Below, piece after piece: positions 55,101 to 64,000 of a DNA stretch of 64,000 nt. The stretch's first letter is position 1. Every line of letters starts with the position of its first letter. The position numbers and the translations under genes are program-made. The notes beneath the pieces are model-generated. The model saw nothing but the letters and a program-made list of their open reading frames with translations. It was not told the DNA's origin and did not search any database. Origin of the DNA: Polaribacter sejongensis (GTDB lineage: Bacteria > Bacteroidota > Bacteroidia > Flavobacteriales > Flavobacteriaceae). Location of the stretch: NCBI RefSeq assembly GCF_038024065.1, contig NZ_CP150667.1, forward strand, positions 2,363,501 through 2,427,500, written 5' to 3'.

Positions 55101-55492
55101 TATTCCGGACTAGAAGTTCTTACTTCTCTGCTCCAATCAAAAGAAAAACCTATAGTATCTAATTGTCTTCTATATGTTTCTACGTTATCTTCTGTAGTTT
55201 TTGCAGGATGCTGACCTGTTTGAATTGCGTATTGTTCTGCTGGTAAACCAAAAGAATCATATCCTTGCGGATGCAATACATTAAAACCTTTATGACGCTT
55301 GTAACGTGCATAAATATCACTGGCAATATATCCCAAAGGATGCCCAACATGTAAACCTGCTCCGGATGGATAAGGAAACATGTCTAAAACATAATATTTA
55401 GGTTTTTCCGATTCATTACTGGCTTTAAAAGTTTGGTTCTCTGCCCAAAATTTTTGCCATTTCTTTTCTATATCTAAGTGATTATATTGCAT
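52133..55492 (-). CDS. leuS: Leucine--tRNA ligase with an inserted DUF559 domain
   Basis: 1119 residues, against about 930-960 in related bacteria. Class I core: HVGH (48-51), the KMSKS loop (894-898), the editing domain CP1 with TTRPDT (435-440) and the C-terminal anticodon domain. The extra length is mainly a DUF559 (Vsr/PD-(D/E)xK-like) domain, residues about 303-410, inserted at the entry of CP1 between NWIGRSQGAMVTF and IDVFTTRPDT. All synthetase motifs remain intact, so the enzyme should be functional. Another insert (770-885, with CGCS) before KMSKS is the leucyl-specific insertion. Confidence 0.95.
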   Translation of the reverse strand: MQYNHLDIEKKWQKFWAENQTFKASNESEKPKYYVLDMFPYPSGAGLHVGHPLGYIASDIYARYKRHKGFNVLHPQGYDSFGLPAEQYAIQTGQHPAKTTEDNVETYRRQLDTIGFSFDWSREVRTSSPEYYKWTQWIFIQLFNSWYNKDSDKAEDISELEKIFKKDGNVTVNAVCDEEIKTFSSDEWKAFTKVEQEEILLQYRLTFLSDTEVNWCPALGTVLANDEIVNGVSERGSHPVVRKKMTQWSMRISAYAQRLLDGLEKIDWPQPLKDSQTNWIGRSQGAMVTFNVDNGAKNTSSEVKLTYKELEALKELRQNLSKAETVLWDELKSKKGASKFRKKYTIGTFLVDYVCLAKNLIVEFSGKEDEAARTEFFNNESFNVVRFKNEEVVENVLKVVAAINTAIQFPKKIEKSVETEVVVKDEKSYKIDVFTTRPDTIYGVSFMTLAPEHELVSKITTDAQKAEVEAYIAATAKRSERDRMADVKTISGAFTGAYAIHPFSGEKVQIWIGDYVLANYGTGAVMAVPCGDQRDYDFAKHFGIPIPNIFEGVDISEEAHTGKDGTKIANSDFLSGLKYKKALKLAIFEMEKRGFGYGKINYRLRDAVFSRQRYWGEPFPVYYKDGMPQMIDAEHLPIVLPEVEKYLPTEDGKPPLGNATEWAWDSRGKKVVSNDKLKNKTVYPLELNTMPGWAGSSWYFNRYMDATNSNEFASKENLDYWKEVDLYIGGSEHATGHLLYARFWQKFLFDKGIVPVDEFAKKLINQGMILGTSAFVYKATAFVKNGCGCSDEKSMDDVLEKIPTVFVSKNAFNSDDEFETVVKNYLLDNKFLDPNFADLVMITKTALHADVSLVNASDELDVDGFKNHALNSDYKNAEFVLEDGAYKVGREVEKMSKSKYNVVNPDAICEEYGADSLRLFEMFLGPLEQAKPWKTSGISGVSSFLKKLWKLYFNEEVFEVSDAAATKDELKTLHKTIKKVEDDIENFSFNTSVSTFMIAVNELTALKCNKRAILEPLAILVSPYAPHIAEELWSLLGNTESISTADFPVFEASHLVESAKNYPISFNGKMRFTLELPLDLSKEEIEKIVMENEKTIAQLEGKAPKKVIIVPGKIINIVI
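54257..54586 (-). other. DUF559 endonuclease-like domain inside leuS
   Basis: Residues about 303-412 of LeuRS read LRQNLSKAETVLWDELKSKK, KFRKKYTIGTFLVDYVC, LIVEFSGK and FNVVRFKNEEV. These match DUF559 (LR..LT.AE..LW..L, KFRRQ..IG...VDF.C, VVE.DG.QH, GF.VLRF.N.EV). D352 and E363 are kept, but the D of the E-x-D pair is Ser and the QH dyad is lost, so nuclease activity is doubtful. No intein splicing motifs are seen. Confidence 0.85.
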
Positions 55493-55514
55493 TTGATTCT
55501 TTTATTAAAGTGCA

Positions 55515-55522
55515 CAAATTTA
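55515..55522 (-). promoter_or_regulatory. -7 promoter element of leuS
   Basis: TAAATTTG on the minus strand, 22 nt before the leuS ATG. Confidence 0.55.
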
Positions 55523-55571
55523 CGTTTATTCTTTGTAAGCAAGAAATTCATTTCTTTAAATTAAATGACAT

Positions 55572-55603
55572 AAAAAAACCGTCTAAATTTCTTTAGACGG
55601 TTT
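55572..55603 (-). terminator. Intrinsic terminator of the DUF2911 gene
   Basis: Perfect 12-bp stem AAACCGTCTAAA / TTTAGACGGTTT with a 4-nt loop; seven Ts follow on the minus strand. Confidence 0.85.
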
Positions 55604-55623
55604 CAATTATTTCTTAAAGAAAA

Positions 55624-56157
55624 TTATTTAACAGAAACAGAAACTATGGTATTAGCCCATCCCATTTTTAAAGTCATATCGTCTGCAAACATCATAGAAA
55701 ACGCTTCTATATTTTTGTCTGATGTAGAAACCGTACCTGGTACTCTAACAACATCTTGGTCTTCTTTATAAAAATAAGATCCCCAAACATTTTTTGCTGT
55801 ACTTAAAATTACAACCCAATCTCCTTCTGTTTTAGGAATTGTAAATAACGTATAAGTTCCTGCTTTTACATCCTTACCACCAAAAACAACATCTTTGTAG
55901 AAAGTGATTTCTGCAGCTTCATTTGCACCTGTTCTCCAAACTTCATCAACAGGAGCTAATTTACTTAATTCTCTTCCATTTAACTGTGGTCTTCCGTAAG
56001 TTACTTTTACAACTTTGTCTGAAATTTTGTAACTACTTGGGTATGCAGCACCATCCATTGGGCTTTTATCTAAACCTTTAAAGTCTTGTGCATTTGTTCC
56101 TGTTGAACTAATTAATGTAATAGCAAAAATTGCAATTGATAAAATAGATTTTTTCAT
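55624..56157 (-). CDS. DUF2911 domain protein, exported
   Basis: 177 residues: signal peptide MKKSILSIAIFAITLISSTGTNAQ, then the DUF2911 core with YGRPQLNGRELSKLAPVDEVWRTGANEAAEITFYKDV, VKAGTYTLFTIPKTEGDWVVIL and a C-terminal strand. The family is common in Bacteroidota, and its role is unknown. Monocistronic, with a terminator at 55572-55603. Confidence 0.87.
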   Translation of the reverse strand: MKKSILSIAIFAITLISSTGTNAQDFKGLDKSPMDGAAYPSSYKISDKVVKVTYGRPQLNGRELSKLAPVDEVWRTGANEAAEITFYKDVVFGGKDVKAGTYTLFTIPKTEGDWVVILSTAKNVWGSYFYKEDQDVVRVPGTVSTSDKNIEAFSMMFADDMTLKMGWANTIVSVSVK

Positions 56158-56293
56158 GGTTTGTTATATTTATTTATAATATTAGTATTCAAGTCTTCTT
56201 AAAAGTGAAAACCTTACAAAGGTTTATGATTATTTATGCTAAAATAAGTATAATACCAAATAAACATCAAAACGACTGATTAAATTTATTGGC

Positions 56294-56336
56294 ATAAAAA
56301 AAGATCGAGATTTCAGCATGCTGAAATCTCGATCTT
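56294..56336 (-). terminator. Perfect palindromic terminator of rimP-nusA-infB
   Basis: A 36-bp perfect palindrome (56301-56336, arms AAGATCGAGATTTCAGCA) followed on the minus strand by T7. It is an unusually long and exact stem. Confidence 0.88.
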
Positions 56337-56356
56337 ATATCTAAGTTTTGAAATTA

Positions 56357-59245
56357 TTATTTCAATTTCTTCTTAACTGCTACTTCTTTGTAAGCTTCAA
56401 TTACATCTCCTTCTATAATATCATTATAGTTTTTAATTTGAATACCACAATCGAATCCTTTTGTAACTTCTCTAACATCATCTTTAAAACGTTTTAACGC
56501 TGTTAAAGTTCCGTCGTGCACTACAATTCCGTCTCTAATAATTCTAATTTGAGAATCTCTTTGGATTTTACCAGACATTACCATACAACCTGCAATGTTA
56601 CCAACTTTAGATATTTTATAGATTTCTCTAATTTCTACATTACCCGTAACTTCTTCTTTCATTTCTGGAGATAACATTCCTTCCATGGCGTCTTTTAAGT
56701 CATTGATAGCTGCATAAATAATAGAGTATGTTCTAATATCTACTTCTTCTCTATCGGCTACTGCTCTTGCATTTCCTTGCGGACGTACATTAAACCCAAC
56801 AATAATTGCATCTGAAGCTGTTGCTAATAACACATCACTTTCTGTAATGGCTCCAACACCTTTATGTAAAATATTTACTTGAATTTCTTCTGTTGATAGT
56901 TTCTGGAAAGAATCTGTTAAAGCTTCTACAGAACCATCTACATCTCCTTTTAAGATAATGTTTAATTCTTTAAAGTCTCCTAACGCAATTCTACGTCCAA
57001 TTTCATCTAACGTTAATGTTTTCTGAGTTCTTACAGATTGCTCACGTTGTAATTGAGAACGTTTAGAGGCAATTTGTTTTGCTTCTCTTTCATCATCAAA
57101 AACTACAAACTTGTCTCCAGCTTGTGGCGCTCCGTCTAAACCTAAAATAGATACTGGTGTTGATGGACCTGCAACTTTTAAATTAGTTCCTTTATCATCA
57201 AACATTGCTCTTACTTTACCACTGTGTTTACCTGCTAACAAGTAATCTCCAATTTTTAAAGTTCCAGCTTGTACTAATACAGTAGAAACATATCCTCTAC
57301 CTTTATCTAATAATGCTTCCACTACTGCACCAACTGCATTTTTATTAGGATTTGCTTTCAATTCTAAAATTTCAGCTTCTAATAAAACTTTCTCTAATAA
57401 TTCTGGAACACCTGTTCCATGTTTTGCTGAGATATCTTGAGACTGTATGTTACCACCCCATTCTTCTATCAACAAATTCATTTGAGATAATTGCGTTTTT
57501 ACATTATCTGGATTTGCATTTGGTTTATCAATCTTATTGATTGCAAATATAATTGGCACTCCCGCTGCTTGCGCATGAGAAATTGCTTCTTTAGTTTGCG
57601 GCATCACATCATCATCTGCTGCAACTACAATAATAACTAAATCCGTTACTTGAGCCCCACGTGCACGCATTGCTGTAAACGCCTCGTGACCTGGTGTATC
57701 TAAAAATGCTATTTTTTGATCTCCAACTTTTACAGAGTACGCACCAATATGCTGTGTAATCCCTCCGCTTTCGCCTTCAATAACATTTGCTTTTCTAATA
57801 TAATCTAGTAAAGATGTTTTACCATGATCTACGTGACCCATTACCGTAATAATTGGTGCACGATTTTCTAAATCTTCTGGTTTATCAACTACTTCTTCTA
57901 TAGACTCTTCTACTTCTGCACCAACAAATTCTACTTTGTGGTTAAATTCTTCAGCAACAATAACTAATGTTTCTGCGTCTAAACGCTGATTCATTGTTAC
58001 CATCATACCTAAAGACATACAAGCAGAAATAATGTTTGTAACAGGTACTTCCATCATCGTTGCAACTTCACTTACAGTAACAAACTCTGTTACTTTTAAG
58101 ATTTTGTTGTCTAATGCTTGAGCTTCTAACTCAGCATCAGAATGCTCTCTATGGGCATCCCTTTTATTTCTACGGTATTTTGCTCCTTTTCCTCTAGAAG
58201 ATTTTCCTTGCAGTTTCTCAAGTGTTTCTCTTACTTGTTTTTGAATTTCTGCTTCAGTTGGTTCTTCTTTTTTAACTGCTGCTGGTCTAGCGGCACCTCT
58301 ACCACCTCTATTAAATGGAGGTCTACTTCCACCTGCTCTATTTCCTTGACCTGGTCTACTTGGTCTTGCCGTAGCAGAACCTGGCGCACCAGCTTTAGTT
58401 ACAATACGCTTACGTTTCTTTTTGTCTGCGTTTGCATCTTTTTTAGGTTCAGGTTTCTTTTTCTTAGGTCTTTCAAATTGTTTTAAATCAATTTTCTTCC
58501 CTGTAAAATTAGGACCATCTAGCTTTTTATATTGCGTTTTGATAGCTTCTGCATTTTCTGCAGTAACCTCTTCTGCTTTTTCTTCTGATTTTGAAGCGTC
58601 TTTTTTCCCTTTTGGTTTATCACCAACTTTAGAAACTTCTTTTTCTATTTCAGAAACAGCTTTTTTAACCTCTGGTATAACAACCTTTGATTTTTCTTCA
58701 ACTGGTTTTTCAACAACCGGAGTTTCTGCTACCTTAGAAGCTTCTGCTTTAGTCTCTACAACTGGTGCTTCTGCTACTACTTTAGGTTCTTCAACTTTAG
58801 GCTCTTCTGTTTTAGCTTTAGGTTCAGCAACAACCTCTACAGGTTCTTCTTTTACCTTTTCAACTTTTTCAGCAGGTTTTTTACCAATATTATCAATATC
58901 GATTTTACCAACAGTCTTAAACTCTAATTTATCTGCTTTGGCTCTTAAAACCTCTTCCTTCTTAACCTCTTCCGCTCTTTTCTTCTCTAATTTAGCTTCA
59001 TGCTCTAAACGAATAGCTTCTTTCTCTTTTCGTTTTTCTTCACCAACTTCTTTAGATGCTGCTTTCTTATTAGCATCTTTTTCAAAGCCATCAAGTAAAA
59101 CTTGATAGACGTCACCCGTAATTTTAGTGGTTGGCCTCGATTCTATTTCGTGACCCTTTCCCGCTAAATATTCGACTGCTCTATCAAGAGAAATGTTTAA
59201 TTCTCTTAAAACTTTATTAAGCCTCATTGTTTTGCCTACAGACAT
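56357..59245 (-). CDS. infB: Translation initiation factor IF-2
   Basis: 962 residues: N-terminal IF2N motif ([27 protein letters not shown]), a long charged Lys/Glu/Pro linker (about 60-330) with a Gly/Arg-rich stretch (285-322), a second IF2N domain (380-440), then the G domain with GHVDHGKT (470-477), DTPGHEAF and NKIDKP, and domains II-IV. IF-2 delivers fMet-tRNA to the 30S subunit. The linker length is normal for the phylum. Last gene of rimP-nusA-infB. Confidence 0.97.
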   Translation of the reverse strand: MSVGKTMRLNKVLRELNISLDRAVEYLAGKGHEIESRPTTKITGDVYQVLLDGFEKDANKKAASKEVGEEKRKEKEAIRLEHEAKLEKKRAEEVKKEEVLRAKADKLEFKTVGKIDIDNIGKKPAEKVEKVKEEPVEVVAEPKAKTEEPKVEEPKVVAEAPVVETKAEASKVAETPVVEKPVEEKSKVVIPEVKKAVSEIEKEVSKVGDKPKGKKDASKSEEKAEEVTAENAEAIKTQYKKLDGPNFTGKKIDLKQFERPKKKKPEPKKDANADKKKRKRIVTKAGAPGSATARPSRPGQGNRAGGSRPPFNRGGRGAARPAAVKKEEPTEAEIQKQVRETLEKLQGKSSRGKGAKYRRNKRDAHREHSDAELEAQALDNKILKVTEFVTVSEVATMMEVPVTNIISACMSLGMMVTMNQRLDAETLVIVAEEFNHKVEFVGAEVEESIEEVVDKPEDLENRAPIITVMGHVDHGKTSLLDYIRKANVIEGESGGITQHIGAYSVKVGDQKIAFLDTPGHEAFTAMRARGAQVTDLVIIVVAADDDVMPQTKEAISHAQAAGVPIIFAINKIDKPNANPDNVKTQLSQMNLLIEEWGGNIQSQDISAKHGTGVPELLEKVLLEAEILELKANPNKNAVGAVVEALLDKGRGYVSTVLVQAGTLKIGDYLLAGKHSGKVRAMFDDKGTNLKVAGPSTPVSILGLDGAPQAGDKFVVFDDEREAKQIASKRSQLQREQSVRTQKTLTLDEIGRRIALGDFKELNIILKGDVDGSVEALTDSFQKLSTEEIQVNILHKGVGAITESDVLLATASDAIIVGFNVRPQGNARAVADREEVDIRTYSIIYAAINDLKDAMEGMLSPEMKEEVTGNVEIREIYKISKVGNIAGCMVMSGKIQRDSQIRIIRDGIVVHDGTLTALKRFKDDVREVTKGFDCGIQIKNYNDIIEGDVIEAYKEVAVKKKLK

Positions 59246-59305
59246 ATATTCTTTTTAACTTTATACTTGTAAAAATATGCTTTTTACGTTACTTCTTTAC
59301 TATAC

Positions 59306-60562
59306 TTAGTCCTCAAATTCTTCTTTCAAGATTTTTTGAACATCCGTAATTGTTTCTTCTTCTAAATCGGTTCTTTTTACCAACTCTGCAACACTAGTTT
59401 CTAATACGCTTCTAGCAGTATCTAAACCAATCTTTTTGAATTCGGCAATAACCCAATCTTCAATTTCGTCTCCAAATTCTGTTAACTCTACGTCTTCTTC
59501 TTCTAGACCTTCTCTCTTAACGTCTATTTCGTAACCTGTTAACTCACTTGCCAAACGAATATTTACACCACCTCTACCAATTGCTTTAGAAACTTCTTCT
59601 GGTTTTAATAAAACGCTTACACGTCCTTTTTTACCATTTCTTTCTTCTTCAAACATTTCTATTTCCATTGAAGTCACTTTTGCAGGACTTAATGCTCTTG
59701 AAATAAATAACTGCTCGTTTTTGGTATAGTTAATAACATCTATATTCTCATTACCTAATTCACGTACAATACCATGAATTCTTGAACCTTTAACACCAAC
59801 ACAAGCTCCAACAGGATCTATTCTATCATCATAAGAATCTACCGCTACTTTTGCTTTTTCTCCTGGTATTCTTGCAACTCCCTCAACAGTAATTAAACCA
59901 TCAAAAACTTCTGGAATTTCTTGCTCAAATAATTTATTTAAGAAAACAGGCGATGTTCTAGATAAGATAATCGCTGGTTTGTTTCCTCTTAATTCTACCG
60001 TTTTAATAATTCCTTTTACAGAATCTCCTTTTCTAAAAAAGTCTGAACGAATTTGTTCACTTTTTGGTAATACAATTTCGTTTCCTTCATCATCAAGCAA
60101 AATAATTGCATTGTGACGAATGTGATGTACTTCGGCAGTATACAACTCGCCTTCTAAATCCTTAAATTGTTTAAAGATATTTGTACTATCGTGTTCATAA
60201 ATTTTAGAAATTAAGTTCTGACGTAATGCTAAGATAGCTCTTCTACCTAAATCTATCAACTTAACTTCTTCAGATACATCTTCACCAATTTCAAAATCTG
60301 GCTCAATTAATCTTGCTTCCGCTAATTCAATTTCTTCATTATCATCTTCAGAAAAACCATCTGCAACAACAACTCTATTTCTCCAAATTTCTAAATCTCC
60401 TTTATCTGGGTTAATAATTATATCAAAATTATCATCCGAACCAAACTTACGTTTTAGGGCAGCTCTAAAAACTTCTTCTAAAATAGACATTAATGTTACT
60501 CTGTCTATACTCTTGTTATCTTTAAATTCTGAAAACGAATCAATTAATGCTATATTCTCCAT
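59306..60562 (-). CDS. nusA: Transcription termination/antitermination factor NusA
   Basis: 418 residues: N-terminal polymerase-binding domain with LMSILEEVFRAALKRKF, S1 domain (about 135-200), KH1/KH2 (about 230-345, with VGACVGVKGSRIHGIVRELGNENIDV and KPEEVSKAIGRGGVNIRLASELTG), and an acidic tail. It lacks the repeated C-terminal acidic domains of E. coli NusA. NusA modulates pausing and termination. It follows rimP by 12 bp. Confidence 0.96.
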   Translation of the reverse strand: MENIALIDSFSEFKDNKSIDRVTLMSILEEVFRAALKRKFGSDDNFDIIINPDKGDLEIWRNRVVVADGFSEDDNEEIELAEARLIEPDFEIGEDVSEEVKLIDLGRRAILALRQNLISKIYEHDSTNIFKQFKDLEGELYTAEVHHIRHNAIILLDDEGNEIVLPKSEQIRSDFFRKGDSVKGIIKTVELRGNKPAIILSRTSPVFLNKLFEQEIPEVFDGLITVEGVARIPGEKAKVAVDSYDDRIDPVGACVGVKGSRIHGIVRELGNENIDVINYTKNEQLFISRALSPAKVTSMEIEMFEEERNGKKGRVSVLLKPEEVSKAIGRGGVNIRLASELTGYEIDVKREGLEEEDVELTEFGDEIEDWVIAEFKKIGLDTARSVLETSVAELVKRTDLEEETITDVQKILKEEFED

Positions 60563-60574
60563 TACATTTTTTGC

Positions 60575-61036
60575 TTAAAATACAATCTTCACTTTTGCTT
60601 CTATAATATCCTTATAGGCTAAAGTTGCTGTTTTTGTTACAGTAACCTTCCCTTTACCTATTGGCTTTGGCTCTCTTGCTTTCCAATTTAAAACAATTTT
60701 ATCCTCATCCGCTTCTACCAAAGTCCCTTCAAATTCTTCTTCAGAAGTTTTTACTTTAAGTATTCTATTGATGTTTTTAATATATTGTCTCTTCACTTTT
60801 AGTGGATGCGATATGTCTGGTGTAGAAACCTCTAGAGAAAAATCTTCTTCTTCTCTGTCAAAATTACCATCTACACTTTTACTAATTCTAATGCATTCAC
60901 TTAAAGGAACACCATTATCACCATCTACTGTAACCTGAATTTTGTTGTTTTCTGAGATAGACAAATCTATCAAATATAACGACTCATTCTCGGCCAGTGC
61001 TTCCTCTACTAAATTTCTTACTTTGGTTTGGTCCAT
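60575..61036 (-). CDS. rimP: Ribosome maturation factor RimP
   Basis: 153 residues with the RimP pattern: an N-terminal alpha/beta domain (VRNLVEEALAENESLYLIDLSI, then GDNGVPLSECIRISKSVDGNF) and LEVSTPDISHPLKVKRQYIKNINR, followed by an Sm-like C-terminal barrel. RimP assists 30S assembly and heads the conserved rimP-nusA-infB operon. Its leader contains a terminator-like hairpin and a six-codon open frame. Confidence 0.94.
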   Translation of the reverse strand: MDQTKVRNLVEEALAENESLYLIDLSISENNKIQVTVDGDNGVPLSECIRISKSVDGNFDREEEDFSLEVSTPDISHPLKVKRQYIKNINRILKVKTSEEEFEGTLVEADEDKIVLNWKAREPKPIGKGKVTVTKTATLAYKDIIEAKVKIVF

Positions 61037-61039
61037 TTT

Positions 61040-61095
61040 AAATCCTAAAATAAAATATAAAAAGAGGGGACTCTTTAGTCCCCTTCCTTCTCCAT
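61040..61095 (-). promoter_or_regulatory. Candidate attenuator with a six-codon leader ORF before rimP
   Basis: On the minus strand ATG at 61093-61095 opens M-E-K-E-G-D and stops with TAA at 61075-61077. That TAA forms most of the loop of the hairpin GGGGACT-AAAG-AGTCCCC (61066-61083). A T-rich tract (CTCTTTTTATATTTTATTTT) follows. The hairpin thus looks like an intrinsic terminator placed between the promoter and rimP, with the ORF overlying its 5' arm. Confidence 0.5.
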
Positions 61096-61113
61096 TTATT
61101 GTAAATTTCGGTG

Positions 61114-61121
61114 CAAATATA
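61114..61121 (-). promoter_or_regulatory. -7 promoter element of rimP-nusA-infB
   Basis: TATATTTG on the minus strand, 77 nt before the rimP start. Confidence 0.6.
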
Positions 61122-61211
61122 CTAAATGTTTGGGATTTACCAAACTAAGTTTAAGTCAATTATTTTTTGTAACTTTATATACAATCACTTTAACCTCTAA
61201 TTTGTTGTACT

Positions 61212-62039
61212 ATGAAAAAAATTTTAGTCCCAATAGATTTCTCTAAAACTTCTGAATACGCATGTAAAATGGCCGAAAAAATAGCAGCAAAAACAAAGGC
61301 CACCGTTTATCTTATTCATTTAATAGAACTTCCTAAGGGTATTACAGACATGGGATCTGGAAGTAAATTTAGTATTCCTGAAAGCATGTTGTATTTAAGA
61401 AAAGTTAGAGAAAAGGTACTAGAATTTAAAGAGAACTTTTTTAGCAAAGACACCCATGTTAAATATTTTATAAAACTAAACAATCCTTTTGAGGGCATAC
61501 AAAAATATGCCTATAAAATTGATACAGATTTAATAATAATGGGTTCTAAAGGTCATTCTGAACTAGAAGAAATGCTTATTGGCTCTAATACAGAAAAAGT
61601 AGTACGAAATTCTAAAAGACCAGTTATTGTTGTAAAAAAAGACAGTAAAAAGTTCAAATTAAAAAATTTAGTTTTCGCATCTAACTTCAAAGAAGAGAAT
61701 AAAGAAGTGTTTGGTAAGTTTGTCGATTTTTCAAAAATTTTTAATAGCAATATTCATTTACTAAAAATAAATACTCCCGCAAACTTTCAATCAACTTCGG
61801 AAGCAAAACAAAAAATAAAAGATTTTATTTCTGATTACAATTTACCAAAACATAAAATAAACGTGTACAGTGATGTTTCAGTAGAAAAAGGCATTTTAAA
61901 CTTTTCTAAAGACGTTAATGCGGACTTAATTGCTTTAAGTACTCATGGTAGAAGTGGGTTAGCTCATTTATTTACAGGTAGTGTTATTAAAAACCTGACT
62001 AAAAACGCTTTAAAACCTATGCTAACAATTAAGGTTTAA
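61212..62039 (+). CDS. Universal stress protein, two-domain
   Basis: 275 residues with two Usp folds: residues 1-142 (KILVPIDFSKTSEYACKMAEKI, then IIMGSKGHSELEEMLIGSNTEKVVRNSKRPVIVVK) and 150-275 (FASNFKEE, then LIALSTHGRSGLAHLFTGSVIKNLTKNALKPMLTI). Both carry a G-x2-G-x9-G(S/T)-like loop, so ATP binding is possible. Monocistronic, ended by a strong hairpin. Confidence 0.9.
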   Translation: MKKILVPIDFSKTSEYACKMAEKIAAKTKATVYLIHLIELPKGITDMGSGSKFSIPESMLYLRKVREKVLEFKENFFSKDTHVKYFIKLNNPFEGIQKYAYKIDTDLIIMGSKGHSELEEMLIGSNTEKVVRNSKRPVIVVKKDSKKFKLKNLVFASNFKEENKEVFGKFVDFSKIFNSNIHLLKINTPANFQSTSEAKQKIKDFISDYNLPKHKINVYSDVSVEKGILNFSKDVNADLIALSTHGRSGLAHLFTGSVIKNLTKNALKPMLTIKV

Positions 62040-62061
62040 TTTTTAGATAGGTTTCAAAAAT

Positions 62062-62091
62062 AAAAAACCTCCAAAATTGGAGGTTTTTTAA
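62062..62091 (+). terminator. Intrinsic terminator after the universal stress gene
   Basis: Perfect 11-bp stem AAAAAACCTCC / GGAGGTTTTTT with a 6-nt loop. The A tract on its left also lets it serve the convergent gapN gene. Confidence 0.87.
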
Positions 62092-62113
62092 ATATATAAT
62101 TTCAATCTTTTTT

Positions 62114-63706
62114 TTACAAAAGATAATCTGTACTTATAAAATTAGATGCCTTTTTATCTAACAACTCTTCTAAAATAGCATTGTTGTAAGGTGTATCTTT
62201 AGAGGCTACAAACGTTCTAATAGAAAAAGAACGCAAAGCATCATGTACACTTAAAGTTGACACTGCAGAGTCTTTTCTTCCCGTAAACGGATATGCATCT
62301 GGACCTCTTTGGGCCGCACTATTTAAGTTCACTCTACACACTAAATTAACCAAAGTATCAATTAACGGTGCCAAAGTTTTTACTTCACTACCAAAAACAC
62401 TTACTTGTTGTCCGTAGTTAGATTCTGCCATATCATCTAAAGGCTCTTGAATATTTTTAAAAGAAACAATAGGCGTTACTGGTCCAAATTGCTCTTCTTT
62501 AAAAACTCTCATATCTTTAGATACTGGATATAAAACAGCTGGAAAAATATAGTTTTCAGAAGTTTTACCTCCTTTTTTATTAATCACTTTTGCTCCTTTA
62601 GAAGTCGCATCGTCAATTAATTCTTGAATATATGCTGGTTTTTCTGGTTCTGGTAGAGGCGTTAACTTTACACCGTCTTCCCATGGATTTCCAAATTTTA
62701 ATGCATCAACTCTTTTTGCAAATCGTTTGTTAAATTTATCTACAATATGTTCATGTACATATAAAATTTTCAAAGCAGTACAACGTTGTCCGTTAAAAGA
62801 AGTTGCTCCAGAAAGACATTCATCTATTGCCAAATCTAAATCTGCGTCCGGCAATACAATTCCAGGATTTTTAGCTTCTAAACCTAATACCAAACGTAAT
62901 CTGTTTTTAAAAGGGTGATTTGCTTGAATTGCATTTGCAGACTTACTGTTACCAATTAAGGCCAACACATCTACTTTACCTGTTTTCATAATAGGCGTAG
63001 CTAAAACTCTACCTCTACCATAAATGATATTTACCACACCTTCTGGAAAACTATTTTGAAAAGCTTCTAACAACGGAGATAATAATAAAACCCCATGTTT
63101 TGCAGGTTTAAAAACAGCTGTATTTCCCATAATTAATGCAGGAATCAACAAGGCGAACGTTTCGTTTAAAGGATAATTATAAGGTCCTAAACATAAAACG
63201 ACACCTAAAGGACCACGTCTAATATGCGCGTGTACTCCACTACTTTTTTCAAACTTAGCAGAATCTCTATCCATTTGCTTATAGTCTTCAATAGTATCGT
63301 AGATATATTCGATGGTTCTATCAAATTCTTTTTCAGAATCTGGTAATGCCTTTCCTATTTCCCACATTAGCAGTTTTACAACTTCATCTCGTTTGGTTTT
63401 CATTTGCTCTGCAAACTCCTCCATACATTCAATTCTGTCTGCAACTCGCATTGTAGGCCACAAACCCTGCCCTTTATCATAAGCTCTATAAGCAGAATTT
63501 AATGCTTCTAGACCTTCTTCTCCTGTTAAATTAGGAACAGTACCCAATAATGTTGGTTTGTATTCTTTTGTTGATGAAATTGTAGAATATACTTCTGTAG
63601 TTTCACCTTTCCACTCCTTTAACTCACCACTAACTAAATATGTTTTTTGGTGCAATAGTGATGTTATCTTATATGCTTCTGGAATCTCTGTAAATTGTTT
63701 CTTCAT
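62114..63706 (-). CDS. NADP-dependent non-phosphorylating glyceraldehyde-3-phosphate dehydrogenase (GapN type)
   Basis: 530 residues of the aldehyde dehydrogenase superfamily: [12 protein letters not shown] with N177, [10 protein letters not shown] with E277, and the catalytic C309 in [11 protein letters not shown]. The ending [40 protein letters not shown] matches the GapN group of plants and Bacteroidota. GapN oxidises glyceraldehyde 3-phosphate directly to 3-phosphoglycerate and produces NADPH. The exact substrate is inferred from family likeness. Confidence 0.87.
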   Translation of the reverse strand: MKKQFTEIPEAYKITSLLHQKTYLVSGELKEWKGETTEVYSTISSTKEYKPTLLGTVPNLTGEEGLEALNSAYRAYDKGQGLWPTMRVADRIECMEEFAEQMKTKRDEVVKLLMWEIGKALPDSEKEFDRTIEYIYDTIEDYKQMDRDSAKFEKSSGVHAHIRRGPLGVVLCLGPYNYPLNETFALLIPALIMGNTAVFKPAKHGVLLLSPLLEAFQNSFPEGVVNIIYGRGRVLATPIMKTGKVDVLALIGNSKSANAIQANHPFKNRLRLVLGLEAKNPGIVLPDADLDLAIDECLSGATSFNGQRCTALKILYVHEHIVDKFNKRFAKRVDALKFGNPWEDGVKLTPLPEPEKPAYIQELIDDATSKGAKVINKKGGKTSENYIFPAVLYPVSKDMRVFKEEQFGPVTPIVSFKNIQEPLDDMAESNYGQQVSVFGSEVKTLAPLIDTLVNLVCRVNLNSAAQRGPDAYPFTGRKDSAVSTLSVHDALRSFSIRTFVASKDTPYNNAILEELLDKKASNFISTDYLL

Positions 63707-63875
63707 AAATTAATTTTATAAATTGTATAAAAAAAATAATAATTAAAAATAAATAGTTTAATTATTTATAGTCCAAAATTAACTAAAAATAACTGTATAA
63801 CACCTCATTTACACTTTTAAACACGAAATGGTTTTCGAGGTTCTATTTTTATTATAATTTAAATATGCAATGTAA

Positions 63876-64000
63876 TTATACCAAAAATTGAAATAAATCT
63901 GGCTTGTCATTTAGGTAGTCGCCAAAGAAATTGTTTTCTTTCATTCTTTCAATTAAAGGAGCTAAATCTTGAGAAGATTTTAACTCTAAACCAACCACAG
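63876..64000 (-). CDS. ilvA: C-terminal end of probable threonine ammonia-lyase (5' part outside window)
   Basis: The last 41 codons read VVGLELKSSQDLAPLIERMKENNFFGDYLNDKPDLFQFLV and stop at 63876-63878. The ELK...LIERMKENNF...YLNDxPxLFQFL pattern matches the ACT-like C-terminus of IlvA, which makes 2-oxobutanoate for isoleucine synthesis. Only the tail is visible, so the identification rests on this motif. The 170 bp to gapN hold nothing notable. Confidence 0.65.
   Translation of the reverse strand, partial: VVGLELKSSQDLAPLIERMKENNFFGDYLNDKPDLFQFLV

Noticed and set aside
58142..59105. Long open frames opposite infB
   Set aside because: They arise from the biased Lys/Glu/Pro codons of the IF-2 linker read in reverse; composition is Ser/Phe/Thr-rich, without motifs.

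Overview
The window reads as chromosomal DNA of a marine-type member of the Flavobacteriaceae (Bacteroidota), with Polaribacter or Tenacibaculum as the likely neighbourhood. This is an inference from low G+C, the near-absence of Shine-Dalgarno sites, many promoters of the Bacteroidota form TTTG-N19-TAnnTTTG, TonB receptors with an N-terminal carboxypeptidase-like domain, OmpA with type-3 thrombospondin repeats, GapN, and the characteristic flavobacterial intergenic repeats. Most genes are housekeeping. No rRNA, tRNA, CRISPR array, transposase or prophage gene was seen.

Layout. 1-1.4 kb: hemW (cut by the window edge) and ruvC, separated by a small repeat-bounded insert that encodes a four-helix-bundle protein. 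1.4-6.3 kb: membrane protein, glycosyltransferase with a palindrome in its coding sequence, repeat element, mnmD with a small membrane protein, DUF4920 lipoprotein, ilvE. 6.5-10.8 kb: translation block rplM-rpsI, rpsB-tsf, pyrH-frr. 10.9-17.2 kb: RND/MMPL exporter, asnS, rpoN and a membrane protein. 17.2-22.4 kb: beta-barrel protein, ExbB / 4-TM protein / ExbD / ExbD energiser, asparaginase, zinc metallopeptidase. 22.4-30.6 kb: repeat element, lepA, EF-hand protein, dusB, rbfA with an FtsX/LolC-type permease, and a four-gene signalling operon (lipoprotein, 7-TM protein, histidine kinase, LuxR regulator). 30.9-37.8 kb: atpD-atpC, OmpA/TSP3, an AddA/UvrD helicase-nuclease. 37.8-44.5 kb: metal locus. 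44.5-55.5 kb: beta-barrel protein, mfd, repeat element, MutS-like ATPase, ThiF-rhodanese, leuS. 55.6-61 kb: DUF2911 protein and rimP-nusA-infB. 61-64 kb: universal stress protein, gapN and the 3' end of a probable ilvA.

The strongest system-level signal is the metal locus. A DtxR/MntR-type repressor, a membrane-anchored second DtxR-like protein fused to FeoA, and a FeoB split into GTPase and permease by one in-frame TAA run leftward. A TonB-dependent receptor with a Cys-x2-Cys in its plug and an exported thioredoxin-like protein run rightward. One perfect 20-bp palindrome lies between the two promoters, where a single repressor dimer pair could control uptake across both membranes. Other notable signals are a DUF559 endonuclease-like domain inside leucyl-tRNA synthetase, a possible translation-coupled attenuator before rimP-nusA-infB, three genes with promoters so close that their mRNAs should be leaderless, and a modular, nested family of intergenic hairpin repeats. 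All functional statements rest on reading the sequence and recalled family knowledge; no database search was run.
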